Positions 43,817 to 54,519 of a stretch of 64,000 nucleotides of DNA are shown piece by piece. The DNA comes from Colocasia esculenta (lineage: Eukaryota > Streptophyta > Magnoliopsida > Alismatales > Araceae). The notes below the pieces were generated by a model that saw only the letters and a list, made by a program, of their open reading frames with translations, did not search any database and was not told where the DNA came from. Position 1 is the stretch's first letter. Every line of letters starts with the position of its first letter. The DNA lies in the NCBI GenBank assembly GCA_014218235.1, contig CM024761.1, forward strand, positions 93,927,648 through 93,991,647, given 5' to 3'. A program made the translations under genes and the position numbers.

Positions 43817-46383
43817 TGTAATATCCTCAAATTTTCAATATCGTGATTTATTTAGAAATTCTTGTTTATGCAAATCAATTAGACTTAAATTGAGATATTC
43901 AGGATTAAGAGTGTGTTTAGGACACATTATCATACACCGATATCACTTTTGGTCGTACGCACCCCGACAGGGCGACACTGAAATTTTGTAACAAAATTAA
44001 AATCTAAAACCACCATAATTTCTAGAAAAATGTGGAGATATCAGAAATGTAAATATCCAGAATTTTTGACGTACGGATTTCGAGATTTAGCCGATGTAAC
44101 TATTTTTCGGGCGATTTTTCACCTAGTGGAAAATAAATTCTAAAAATTAAACTAAAATAACCATAATTTGTAAAACCATTACATTAGCCTATGGTTGAAG
44201 TTTTAACATAAATGGGCATCATTTTAATATGTTTACATGTGGATCTTTGGGCCAACTGAATTGTGGGCTATTTACGGTGATGATTTTTAGGATTATCTCA
44301 TGCTTACACAACATGGGCTACGTAAGCCCATGTCATTAGCAGTTAAAACCCTTACACATTGGTGACTGATGTGTAAGTGTGTGAGAGGATGCATCAGCCA
44401 TGTGTAACAGTAAAAACCAAATGGATTTTACTATTACACTTGCATATGGGAGGTGTCAACGTGCATGGGATGGTGGCTAGGCTATAAAAGCAAGCCCTCA
44501 CCTTTTTTGCGCACCTTTTTACCTCTTAGTTCTTGCTTATCCCTGCACACCACAGCTCTTTTTCTCGTTTCCTTCTGCCCCTTGCTGCTGGAGTTGTTGC
44601 TGTGGGAGCTGCTGGAGCTGTGCTTGCAACCTCGCGGGGAAGTCTGGATGTTGAGCAACTGCTTCCATTGCTTCCATCGGAGGTGTTGTGAGATGATTCA
44701 GGGGACTATTGTGTTTCACCCTTGGTTCCATTTCCTATCATCAACTGTGGGCCATCGGAGTGGAAGCATTACTCTTCAAGAAAGGTAGGATTCTATCTTC
44801 TCTTTGTACCTCTAATCTCTACTCTTGTTAAAAAGATTGTAGCCTCGTACATGTTGCCTTTGAGCTTGTCAATCAATTTTGGATTAGGGTGTACATCTTC
44901 TGTATACGTGGCAGTAACTCCAGACTTTTGTTTGACTCCCTGACTACCTTTGGAACTATGTGGTTACCATGAAGAATCTTCATTCCCCTTTCAAGTCAAG
45001 TAGGTTCCACACTTCAAAAACATCCCAGTTTCCTATTTATCTGCTCATAATTTCTTCAGTCACATAAATCATGTTTCCTGTTTATCCCATGTCTTGAAGA
45101 GTTTATCTTGTTTTGTTCTACTTTTGATTAGATGTCTTCAAGGATAATCTTTGATTTAGTATCATCCTTAACTTGTATTCAGCAGATAAGACCCCACCTG
45201 TCGATAGGCACCCTTGTTCCAAAACCGAGAACTTCTGAAAAATCAATAGCTGTCGACAGATAGCTCTCATCTATCGACAGACGACCCTGACATGTCGATA
45301 GATGACCCTTGCCTGTCTACAGGCACAGTCCAAAATCGAGAAACATGGTTCTGGAAACTAGTACCTATCGACAGCTACGTTCTGGCTGTCGATAGACACT
45401 GTCCTGTTGTGTTTTCAGCACCAATTCTTGTCCTATTCCTTAAAGACACACTATACTATTGACCCTATGAGTTGTTTACCTCATTTCCTTGGATTTTAAA
45501 CTACTCTATGACCAAGATGATTTGATTACTCATTCATCAAACTATCTTTTGAATTTCTATCCTTATTGTGCTCATGAAATTTAACTTATGATCTAAAGAT
45601 AGTGCTCTATTCAAAGAGGATTAGGATCACTTATGGTAGCACCAGTCACTTGTGATCAATTGTGGGCGACACTTTGTAGGTAAATCCAAGTCAGTGGTCT
45701 GATGATGGTGGGTAACAAACCCCGTTCTTGCGCAATGAACAAGGTCCAAGGTGTTGTAATCGCCTAGGCACTGAGGATGTATTTACATTATTTAGTAACC
45801 TCTTGAGAGCAGTATGATGCCTGTCGAATTTGTTTCCAAATCAAGTTATGATCTGAATTTTGAAAGACATATATAACTCTTGTTCTGCAATTTGTTTGAG
45901 CTCGTTATGAAATCAAATTAAGCTATATGTTCCTGTTAAGTATGAAATTCATGGGCAAATGTTTTTGATCCATATACGCCTACTTTCACCTACTGAGTCC
46001 TCCAACTCATGCCTTTGTTTCCTCCACCCCCCTTTTAGATTGAAGGTGAGTGCAATCTCAGCTACAGATGATTCACAATTCCGCTACTGTTGAAGAAGAC
46101 ATGAAGAAGAATAGCATAGATTTACTAGTTTATTTTTAGACTTGGTTGTATTGTTAAAAGTCTAGAGAGAGAAAGCTTGACTTTATGTAATTAATGTGTG
46201 ATCGTACCTAGTTACTCTATTAATGTATAGTACTTCCAAAGATGCCTTTGTGGATTGGTTTGCCGGTTTTGTGCATTACACAGATTTGCCTGCCCATAAC
46301 AAAATTTGTCAGCATAACCCCTCTTCCGATCAAAAGTTATGTGATATGTAAATGTGTGTGTGTGGTTGGAAGAGGGTGTTACA
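43817..46383 (+). repeat. G3 5' LTR (2567 bp)
   Basis: TGTAATATCCTC...GGGTGTTACA. Compared with the 3' LTR it lacks about 118 bp near 45183, beside the CTGTCGACAG array (45195-45405). A TATA (GGCTATAAAAGC) is at about 44480. Confidence 0.92.
45195..45405. repeat. CTGTCGACAG-type palindrome array in G3 LTR
   Basis: Seven or more units such as CTGTCGATAGGC, CTGTCGACAGATAG, CTATCGACAGACG and CTATCGACAGCTAC. A second copy is in the 3' LTR at 52520-52745. The unit matches that in copia LTR S3. Unlike the arrays of S3 and C1, it lies downstream of the TATA. Confidence 0.75.
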
Positions 46384-46387
46384 GAGG

Positions 46388-46399
46388 TGGTATCAGAGA
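46388..46399 (+). other. G3 primer binding site
   Basis: TGGTATCAGAGA, 4 bp after the LTR; the last base differs from the iMet consensus. Confidence 0.85.
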
Positions 46400-46559
46400 A
46401 AAGATATGGGTAATAGACACTTCTGTGACCTTTTTTACAAAAAAAATAAATAAGACATTTATAAGGAATCTGGAGTGTCTAAAATTTTAGTTTCTTTAAA
46501 AAAAAAAATTCAAGTGGATAGTATGAATTAATTGAATGTGTTTGATGGTGTTCCAGGAA

Positions 46560-47560
46560 ATGGCAGACAAAGGGAAAGCTATCGACACATCTAGTGGAGA
46601 TAGACTTGAGGAAATTGAGGAAGGTTCTAGAGAAGAAGTCCCGAATATTCTATCGGCAAGTAACCCTCAAGAAGAAAGACCTGGGACTCCTGATTTTTCT
46701 ACTTTTATGCAGTCATTCTAGGGGTTAGTGCAGACTCTAATGAAGAATCAACAGGACATGAGTGGAGAAAGAATTTTTAGAGCATCTCTATTAGAAAAAT
46801 TTAAGAAGATGGGACCTCAAGCCTTCAAAGGAAATAGTCAACCTGAGATTGTAGAAGGATGGGTTAGAGAGATGCAAAAGATATTTAACGCAATTAGATG
46901 TGAAGAAGAAGACAAAGTCACATTGGCAACTTATTTGCTTCAGGATAGAGCAGATGAATGGTGGCAATCTGCCATGAGGAATGCATTCAGAAATAGAGGG
47001 CATAACATTAGTTGGGAAGAATTCCTAAGAGAGTTGTATGAGAAATACACTCCACCACACATCAAGGATAGAAAAGAAGTGGGATTTTTACAGCTGGAGC
47101 AAAAAGATATGACTATGGAAGTGTATGAAACCAAATTTACTGAAATAGAAAAGTATGCACCTCACATTTCTGACAATGAACTCAGAAGAGTAAAGAAGTT
47201 TGTGAGAGGGTTGAAACCCAATGTGAGGAGCAGGGTAGCTCCACTAGATCCCCAAAGCATGGTAGTGGCAGTAAAGACTGCGTATATAGTGGAATATTAA
47301 TTTATTGAGTATATGAAAAACAAATAAACCAATGGGGATAAGAAGAAAAATCTATATACCAAGGAAATGAAAGGTCAAAAGAGGAAGATTGATCCAACCA
47401 AGCAGCGGGGAGAACAGAAAAAGAGTTGGCCCATGTGTGCTCAATGTGGAGGAAAACAACCCGGTGATGAGTGCTGGAAAGTAGCAGGAAAATGTTATGG
47501 TTGTGGTCAGAAAGGACATCTGATTAGGGACTGTCCACTCAAAAGCACAAAAGCACAACC
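46560..47560 (+). pseudogene. gag: G3 gag
   Basis: Intron-free Gag. The ATG at 46560 (MADKGKAID) follows a CAG that could be a leader acceptor. It shows DFSTFMQSF, a TAG (46719-46721), then KMGPQAFKG, DKVTLATYLLQDRADEWW (continuous where G1 and G2 carry an intron) and FVRGLKPNVRSRV. A TAA is at 47298-47300. The CCHC knuckle CYGCGQKGHLIRDC is near 47500. The frame does not change throughout, so decay is by point mutation. Confidence 0.88.
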
Positions 47561-50500
47561 CTACTTTCAGCAAGCTAGAGTCTTTGCTCTGACAAAGGAG
47601 GAAGTCCATGACACCCCTACAGTAGCTGAAGGTATTCTCCTAACTGAAAATATGTATGCTAGAGTGTTATTTGACCCTGTAGCTACTCACTCATTTATTT
47701 CTCAGGTGTTTGTTAATTCTATAGCTCAAAAACCAATGAAATTGGTAGGAAGTATGGTACTTGACTGTCCTACTGGTCAAATAGCTATTCTTACTTCTGT
47801 CATCCCTAAAGTAAATCTAAAAATCGGAGAGCATAAACTTACCGCATATGTATATGTACTAGATAACATGTAAGATTTTGACATTATACTGGGAATGGAT
47901 TGGTTAGCAGAAAATCATGCATTACTAGATTGCCATAGGAATGTTTTAACATTTAAACAGTCGGGATTAGCAGATTTCAGTCATAGGTGCCCAAAGGCTA
48001 ATGGAAACAAGAAGGCTATATCAGCACTTAAAGCCATTAAATGGATGAGAAACGGTTGTCAAGGTTATCTAGCAAGTGTAATGGCTATGTCAAATGAGCA
48101 TAAACAGATATCAATTCAAGATATTGATGTTGTGAAGGAATTTCCATAAGTTTTTACTGATGATTTATCTGGATTATCTCCAAATAGAGAAATTGGTTTT
48201 TCTATTGAACTTTTGCCTGGATCTTTACCAATATCCATAGCTCCTTATAGAATGGCACCAATTGAGTTGACAGAATTAAAGAAGTAGTTGCAAGACTTAT
48301 TAAACAAAGGTTTTGTTAGACCTAGTGTGTCACCATGGGGAGCTCTAGTATTGTTTGTAAGAAAGAAAGATGGATCCCTCAGATTATGTATTGATTATAA
48401 GAAGTTGAATCAGGTCACAATACTAAAAAAAATATTTCCACTATCTAGAATTGATGACTTATTTGATCAACTTCGGTCTGCCACAATATTTTCTAAGATA
48501 GATCTAATGTCTGGGTACCATCAATTGAGAGTTAAAGAGGATGGCATTTCCAAAATCGCATTCAGAACTAGGTACGGACACGACGAGTTTTTAGTACTAC
48601 AATTTTGATTGACTAATGCATACCTGTGGTATTTATGGACGTAATGAACATGGTATTTCAGCCATATTTGGACAATTTTGTGGTAGTATTTATAGATGAT
48701 GTGTTGATATATTCATCTAATGAAGAAGAACACAAGGACATTTGAGAATTGTACTACAAACCTTAAGGAATCATCAATTGTATGCTAAATTAACTAAATG
48801 TGAGTTCTGGCTCAAGGAGGTGAAATTTTTGGGCCATGTGATTTTTGGAAAAGGTGTGGCAGTAGACCCAAGTAAAATTGAAGCAATTCTAAATTGGGAA
48901 AGACCCAAGAATCCATCAGAAATCCAAAGTTTCTTGGGATTAGCTGGTTACTATAGGAGATTTATTGAAGGTTTTTCTTCTATAGCTACGCCTTTGAATC
49001 AGTTAACCATAAAAGAGACACCTTTTGTGTGGAATGAGAAATGTGAGGCCAGTTTTCAAGAATTAAAAGGGAAGCGTACCACAGCTCCGGTTCTTACTTT
49101 ACCTCAAGGATCGGGAGGATTTATAGTGTATACGGATGCATCTCAAAGAGGAATTGGATGTGTGCTTATGCACCATGGAAAAGTTCTAGCATATGCTTCT
49201 AAAAAACTGAAAGATCATGAAAGAAATTATCCAGTCCATGACTTGGAATTAGCAGTAATTGTACATGATTTGAAGATTTGGCGCCATTATTTATATGGGG
49301 AACAATTTGAAGTTTATACTAACTATAAGAGTTTAAAGTACATATTTTGTCAGAAGGAACTGAATCTAAGACAAAGGAGATGGTTAGAATTTTTGAAGGA
49401 TTATAATCTTACAGTAAATTACCATCCGAGTAATGCTAATATGGTAGCTGATGCTTTGAGCAGGAAGAAATCAGGAGCACTACAATTACACCAATAGTGG
49501 AAAGAAATGACAGATCTGATTGATTACTCACCAAGGTATGGTACATAAAATTTGATACTAACACAATTAACAGTAAGGTCAATATTACTAGATAAAATTG
49601 GTGATGCACAGAACCATGATCAAAAATTAAAAGAGATGGTAAACAAACCAGGATACATTAGAGATAGTCAAGGAATGATCAAGTTTCAAATTAGAATATG
49701 TATACCATAAAATGAAGAAATAAAAAGAGAATTATTGAGAGAAGGACACAAATCTCAGTATTCAATCTACCCTAGTAGCTCTAAAATGTATCAAAATATG
49801 AAAAAACAATTTTGGTGGCATGGAATGAAAGAGGACATAGTAGAATTTGTGAATAGATGTTTAACATGTCAACAAATAAAAACTGAGCACCAGAAGCCAG
49901 CAAGGCTTATGCAGTTAATTGAAATTCTAGTGTGGAAATGGGAGTAGATAACTATGGAATTTGTAATGGGTTTGCCTAAGATAAGGAAAAAGCATAAAGC
50001 TATTTGGGTAATTGTGGATAGACTGACTAAATCAGCTCATTTTCTAGCAATTACAAAGACTCGATCATTGGATGATTTTGGTCAATTATATATAAAAGAA
50101 ATAGTCATACTTCATGGAATTCCCTTGTCAATTATTTCAGATAGAGATTCAAGGTTCACTGCTAGATTTTGGAAAAGTCTGCAAGCAGCCATGGGTACAC
50201 AATTAAGATTTAGTTCAGCATATCATCCTCAAACTGATGGCCAATCTAAAAGAACTATCGGAACACTAGAAGACATGCTGAGAGCCTGTAGTTTGGATTA
50301 GCGTGGCAGCTGGGATGATTACCTACCCTTAACTGAGTTTGCATACAATAATAGTTACCATACGAGTATTGGGATGGCACCATATGAGGCATTGTATGGT
50401 AGACCTTGTAGATCATCCCTCTGTTGGGCTGAAGTGGGAGAAAAGAGTCTCATTGGGCCAGAACTAATTTAGAACTGCTCAGAGAATATTAAATTAATCA

Positions 50501-50998
50501 GGAAGAGATTGCTAATAGCTCAAAACAGACAAAAAAAGTATGCTGATAAGAGGAGGAGGCCACTAGAGTTTAACATAGGTGATCATGTATTTTTAAAGAT
50601 CTCTCCAACCAAAGGTATCATGAGATTTGGTATGAAAGGAAAGCTCAGTCCAAGATATGTTGGGCCTTTTGAGATATTACAAACAATAGGAGAAGTAGGA
50701 TATCAGTTAGCCCTACCACCCTCATGGTCACACATTCATAATGTGTTTCACATATCCATGTTAAGGAAATACATAATGGATCCTTCTCATATAATCAGTT
50801 ATGAAGATGTGGAAATACAACCAGATTCAACCGTACAAGAGGAACCCGTAAAAATATTGGACAGGAAAGAACGAGTTCTTAGAAACAAAGCATTTTCTAT
50901 GGTGAGGATCTTATGGAGAAATGCACTCGTGGAGGAAGAAACATGGGAATTAGAGCAAGAAATGAAAGAAAAGTATCCACAACTATTCGGTAAGTAAA
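47561..50998 (+). pseudogene. pol: G3 pol: protease, RT, RNase H, integrase, chromodomain
   Basis: The protease motif is changed (VLFDPVATHSFIS; the Gly of D-x-G is gone). RT has KIDLMSGYHQ and FIDDVLIYS near 48700, followed by a one-base loss near 48740 that shifts the frame. RNase H has YTDASQRGIGCVLM and NMVADALSR. The integrase zinc arm (SQYSIYPSSSKMY, CLTCQQ) precedes the core with IWVIVDRLTKSAHF and IISDRDSRFTARFW, but the third catalytic residue is Lys (TDGQSKRT). The C-terminus (WRNALVEEETWELEQEM, to 50998) is a chromodomain of the Tekay type. Stops at 47871, 48147, 48285, 49495, 49945, 50299 and 50469 (approximate). Confidence 0.9.
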
Positions 50999-51030
50999 TT
51001 TTGCCAATTTCGATGATGAAATTTATTTTA

Positions 51031-51043
51031 ACAGGGGGAGAAA
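51031..51043 (+). other. G3 polypurine tract
   Basis: ACAGGGGGAGAAA directly before the 3' LTR, preceded by a CGATGATGAAAT tail typical of gypsy 3' ends. Confidence 0.8.
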
Positions 51044-53733
51044 TGTAATATCCTTGAATTTTAAATATCATTATTTACGTAGAAATTCTTGTTTATGCAA
51101 ACCAATTAGACTTAAAATGAGATATTTATGATTAAGAGTGTGTTTAGGACACATTATCATACACCGGTATCACTTTCGGTCGTACACACCCCGACAGGGC
51201 GACACCAGAATTCTGCAACAAAAATGAAATCTGAAACCACCATAATTTCTAGAAAAATGTGGTGATATCAGAAATGTAAATATCCAGAATTTTTGACATA
51301 CAGATTTTGAGATTTAGCCAACATAACTATTTTCCGGGCAATTTTTCACCCAGTGAAAACTAAATTCTAAAAATTAAACTAAAATCACCATAATTTGTAA
51401 AACCATTACATTAGCCTATGTTGATGTTTTAACATAAATGGACATCATTTTAATATGTTTACATGTGGATCTTTGGGCCAGCTGAATTTTGGGCTATTTA
51501 CGGTGATGATTTTTAGGATTATCTCATGCTTATGCAACATGGGCTACGTAAGCCCATGTCATTAGCAGTTGAAACCCTTACACGTTGGTGACTTATGTGT
51601 AAGTGTGTGAGAGGATGCATGAGCCATGTGTAACAGTAAATTTTTACTGTTACACTTGTGCATGGGAGGTGTCAATGTGCATGGGATGGTGGCTAGGCTA
51701 TAAAAGCATCTCCTCACCCTTTATGCGCACATTCTCACCCCTTAGTTCTTGCTTATCCCTGCTCACCACAGCTCTTGTTCCCGTTTCCTTCTACCCCTTG
51801 CTGTTGGAGCTGTTGCTGTGGGAGCTACTAGAGCTGCTCTTGCTGTAGCTGTGCTTGCAACCTCGCGAGGAAGTATGGCTGTTGAGCTACTACTTCCATT
51901 GCTTCCATCGGAGGTGTTGTGAGCTGATTCAGGGGACTATTGTGTTGCACCCTTGGTTCCATTTCCTTTCATCAAATGTTGGCCATCGGAGTGGATGCAT
52001 TACTCTTCAAGAAAGGTAGGATTCTATCCTCTCTTCGTACCTCTAATCTCTACTCTTGTTAAAAAGATTATAGCCTCGTACATGTTGCCTTTGAGCTTGT
52101 CAATCAAGTTTGGATTAGGGTGTACATCTCCTGTATACGTGGCTGTAACTCCAGACTTTTGTTTGACTCCCTAGCTACCTTTGGGACTATGTAGTTACCA
52201 AGAAGAATCTTCATTCCCCTTTCAAGTCAAGTAGGTTCCACACTTTAAAAACATCCTAGTTTCCTATTTATATGCTCATAATTTTTTCATTCACAGAAAT
52301 CATGTTTCCTGTTTATCCCATTTCTTGAAAAGTTCTTCTTGTTTTGTTCTACTTTTGATTAGATGTCTTCAAGGATAATCTTTGATTTGGTATCATTCTT
52401 AACTTGTATTCGACAAGGCCATTAGAAGTATGAGGTTATCCTTTATCTTTCATATTGTTCAAGTTTTAGTTGGTGTTCGAATCACCAGTTGGTTTTAACC
52501 ATTTATGGGAGAAAGTGCAGTGGCTGTCGACAGATTGGACCCCATCTGTCGACAGGCACCCTTGTTCCATAACCCAGAACTTCTGAAAAATCAGCAGTTA
52601 TCGACAGATAGCTCTCATCTATCGACAAACGACCCTGACCTGTCGACAGATGATCCTTGCCTATCAATAGGCACAGTCCAAAACCCAGAAACATGGTCTT
52701 GGAAACCAGTACTTGTTGATAGCCACCATCTGGCTATCGACAGACACTGCCCTATTGTGTTTTTAGCACTAATTCTTGTCCCATTCCTTGAAGACTCACT
52801 ATACTATTGACCCTATAAGTTGTTTACCTCATTTCTTTGGAATTTAAACTACTCTGTGACCAAGATGATTTGATTACTCATTCATCAAACTATCTTTTGA
52901 ATTTCTATCCCTATTGTGCTCATGAAATAGAACTTATGATCTGAAGATAGTGCTTTCTTCAAAGAGGGATTAGGATCACTTGTGGTAGCACCAGTCACTT
53001 ATGATCAGCTGTGGGTGACAATTTGTAGGTAAATCCAAGTCAGTGATCTGATGATGGTGGGTAACAAATCCCGTTCTTGCACAATGAACAAGGTCTAAGG
53101 TGCTGGAATCGCCTAGGCACTGAGGATGTATTTAAGTTATTGAGTAACCTCTTGAGAGCAGTATGATGCCTATTGAATTCATTTCCAAATGAAGTTATGA
53201 TCTGAATTTTGGAAGACATATATGACTGTTGTTTTGAAATTTGTTTGAGCTCGTTATGAAATCAAATTAAGTTATATGTTCCTATTAAGTATGAAATTCA
53301 TGAGCAATTGTGTTTTTGATCCATATACACCTACTTTCACCTACTGAGTCCTCCAACTCATGCCTTTGTTTACTCCACCCCCCTTTCAGATTGAAGGTGA
53401 GTGCAATCTCAGCTACAGATGATTCACCACTCCACTGCTGTTGAAGAAGATGTGAAGAAGAATAGCATATATTTAGTAGTTTTTTTTAGACTTGGTTGTA
53501 TTGTTAATAGTGTAGAGAGAGAAAGCTTGACTTTATGTAATTAATGGGTGATAGTACCTAGTTACTCTGTTAATGTAGAGTACTTCCAAAGATGCCTTTG
53601 TGGAATGGTTTTCCGGTCATGTGCATTATACGGATTTTCCTGCATATAACAAAATTTTTCAGTGTAACCCCTCTTTCGATCAAAAGTTATATGATATGTA
53701 AATGTGTGTGTGTGGTCGAAAGAGGGTGTTACA
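51044..53733 (+). repeat. G3 3' LTR (2690 bp)
   Basis: Full-length partner of the 5' LTR, with the palindrome array at 52520-52745 and the same TATA context near 51700. Confidence 0.92.
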
Positions 53734-53738
53734 ATTCA

Positions 53739-54480
53739 GACATTGGAGGATATGCTTAGGGCTTGTGTTCTTGATTGGAGAGGAGATTGGGAACGCCATG
53801 TAGCTCTTGTGGAATTTGCATACAATAATAGTTTCCACTCGAGTATAGGTATGGCGCCATTTGATGATTTGTATGTGAGACCATGTACATCCCCATTGTG
53901 TTGGCAAGAAGCAGGAGTTCGGCATTTGGTTCGGCCGGATGTGGTGCAGGAAACATCGGGGAAAATCCAGTTGATTATCCAGAGATTGAAGGCAGCACAA
54001 GATCGTCAAAAGAGTTATACAGATTCGAGGATGAAGGACTTTGCTTTTGAGGTGGGAGATCATGTATTTCTCAAGGTGTCACCAACCAAGGGTGTAGTGT
54101 GATTTAGGAAGAGAGGTAAGTTGAATCATAGATTCATCGAACCCTATGAGGTATTGAGGAAGATGGGGAATGTGGCATACTAGCTAGCTTTGCCACCATC
54201 CTTGGCAGAAGTACACCCGGTTTTTCATGTATCCATGTTGAGACGGTATGTTCGAGACCATCACACGTGATTAGCCACGAACCGATGCGGTTTTAGCTAG
54301 ATTAGTCCTATGCAGAGCAGCCTGTAGAGATACTAGATCGGAAGGTGCAAGAGTTCACATGGAAGACCATTCCATTCATGAAAGTTTTATGGAGGAATTT
54401 CTCGTGTGAAGATGCAACATGGGAACTTGAAGAGATGATGAAAAAGCAATATCCATCATTGTTCAGTAAGTGTTCTAACT
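53739..54480 (+). pseudogene. pol: G2 pol part 3: integrase C-terminus and chromodomain
   Basis: It continues the integrase cut at 43811: QTLEDMLRACVLDWRGDW, EFAYNNSFHSSIGMAPF, then the GPF-like region (FVEPYEV equivalent with changes) and a chromodomain ending WRNFSCEDATWELEEMM. Stops at 54100, 54181 and 54267 (approximate). This tail confirms G2 as a chromovirus. Confidence 0.85.
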
Positions 54481-54503
54481 CAATCTTCAAGGACGAAGAT
54501 TAT

Positions 54504-54518
54504 TTTAAGGGGGAGAGA
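54504..54518 (+). other. G2 polypurine tract
   Basis: TTTAAGGGGGAGAGA after the GACGAAGATTA tail and 1 bp before the 3' LTR. Confidence 0.8.
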
Positions 54519-54519
54519 G

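Larger units (their letters stand above)
43817..53733 (+). mobile_element. G3: nearly complete Tekay chromodomain gypsy element (9.9 kb)
   Basis: Two LTRs (43817-46383 and 51044-53733) flank a 4.66 kb interior with primer site, gag, protease, RT, RNase H, integrase-chromodomain and polypurine tract. The ends are TGTAATATCC...GTGTTACA. Target sites ATTAA (43812-43816) and ATTCA (53734-53738) match at 4 of 5 and join two halves of the G2 integrase. Multiple stops make it defective. Confidence 0.92.
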
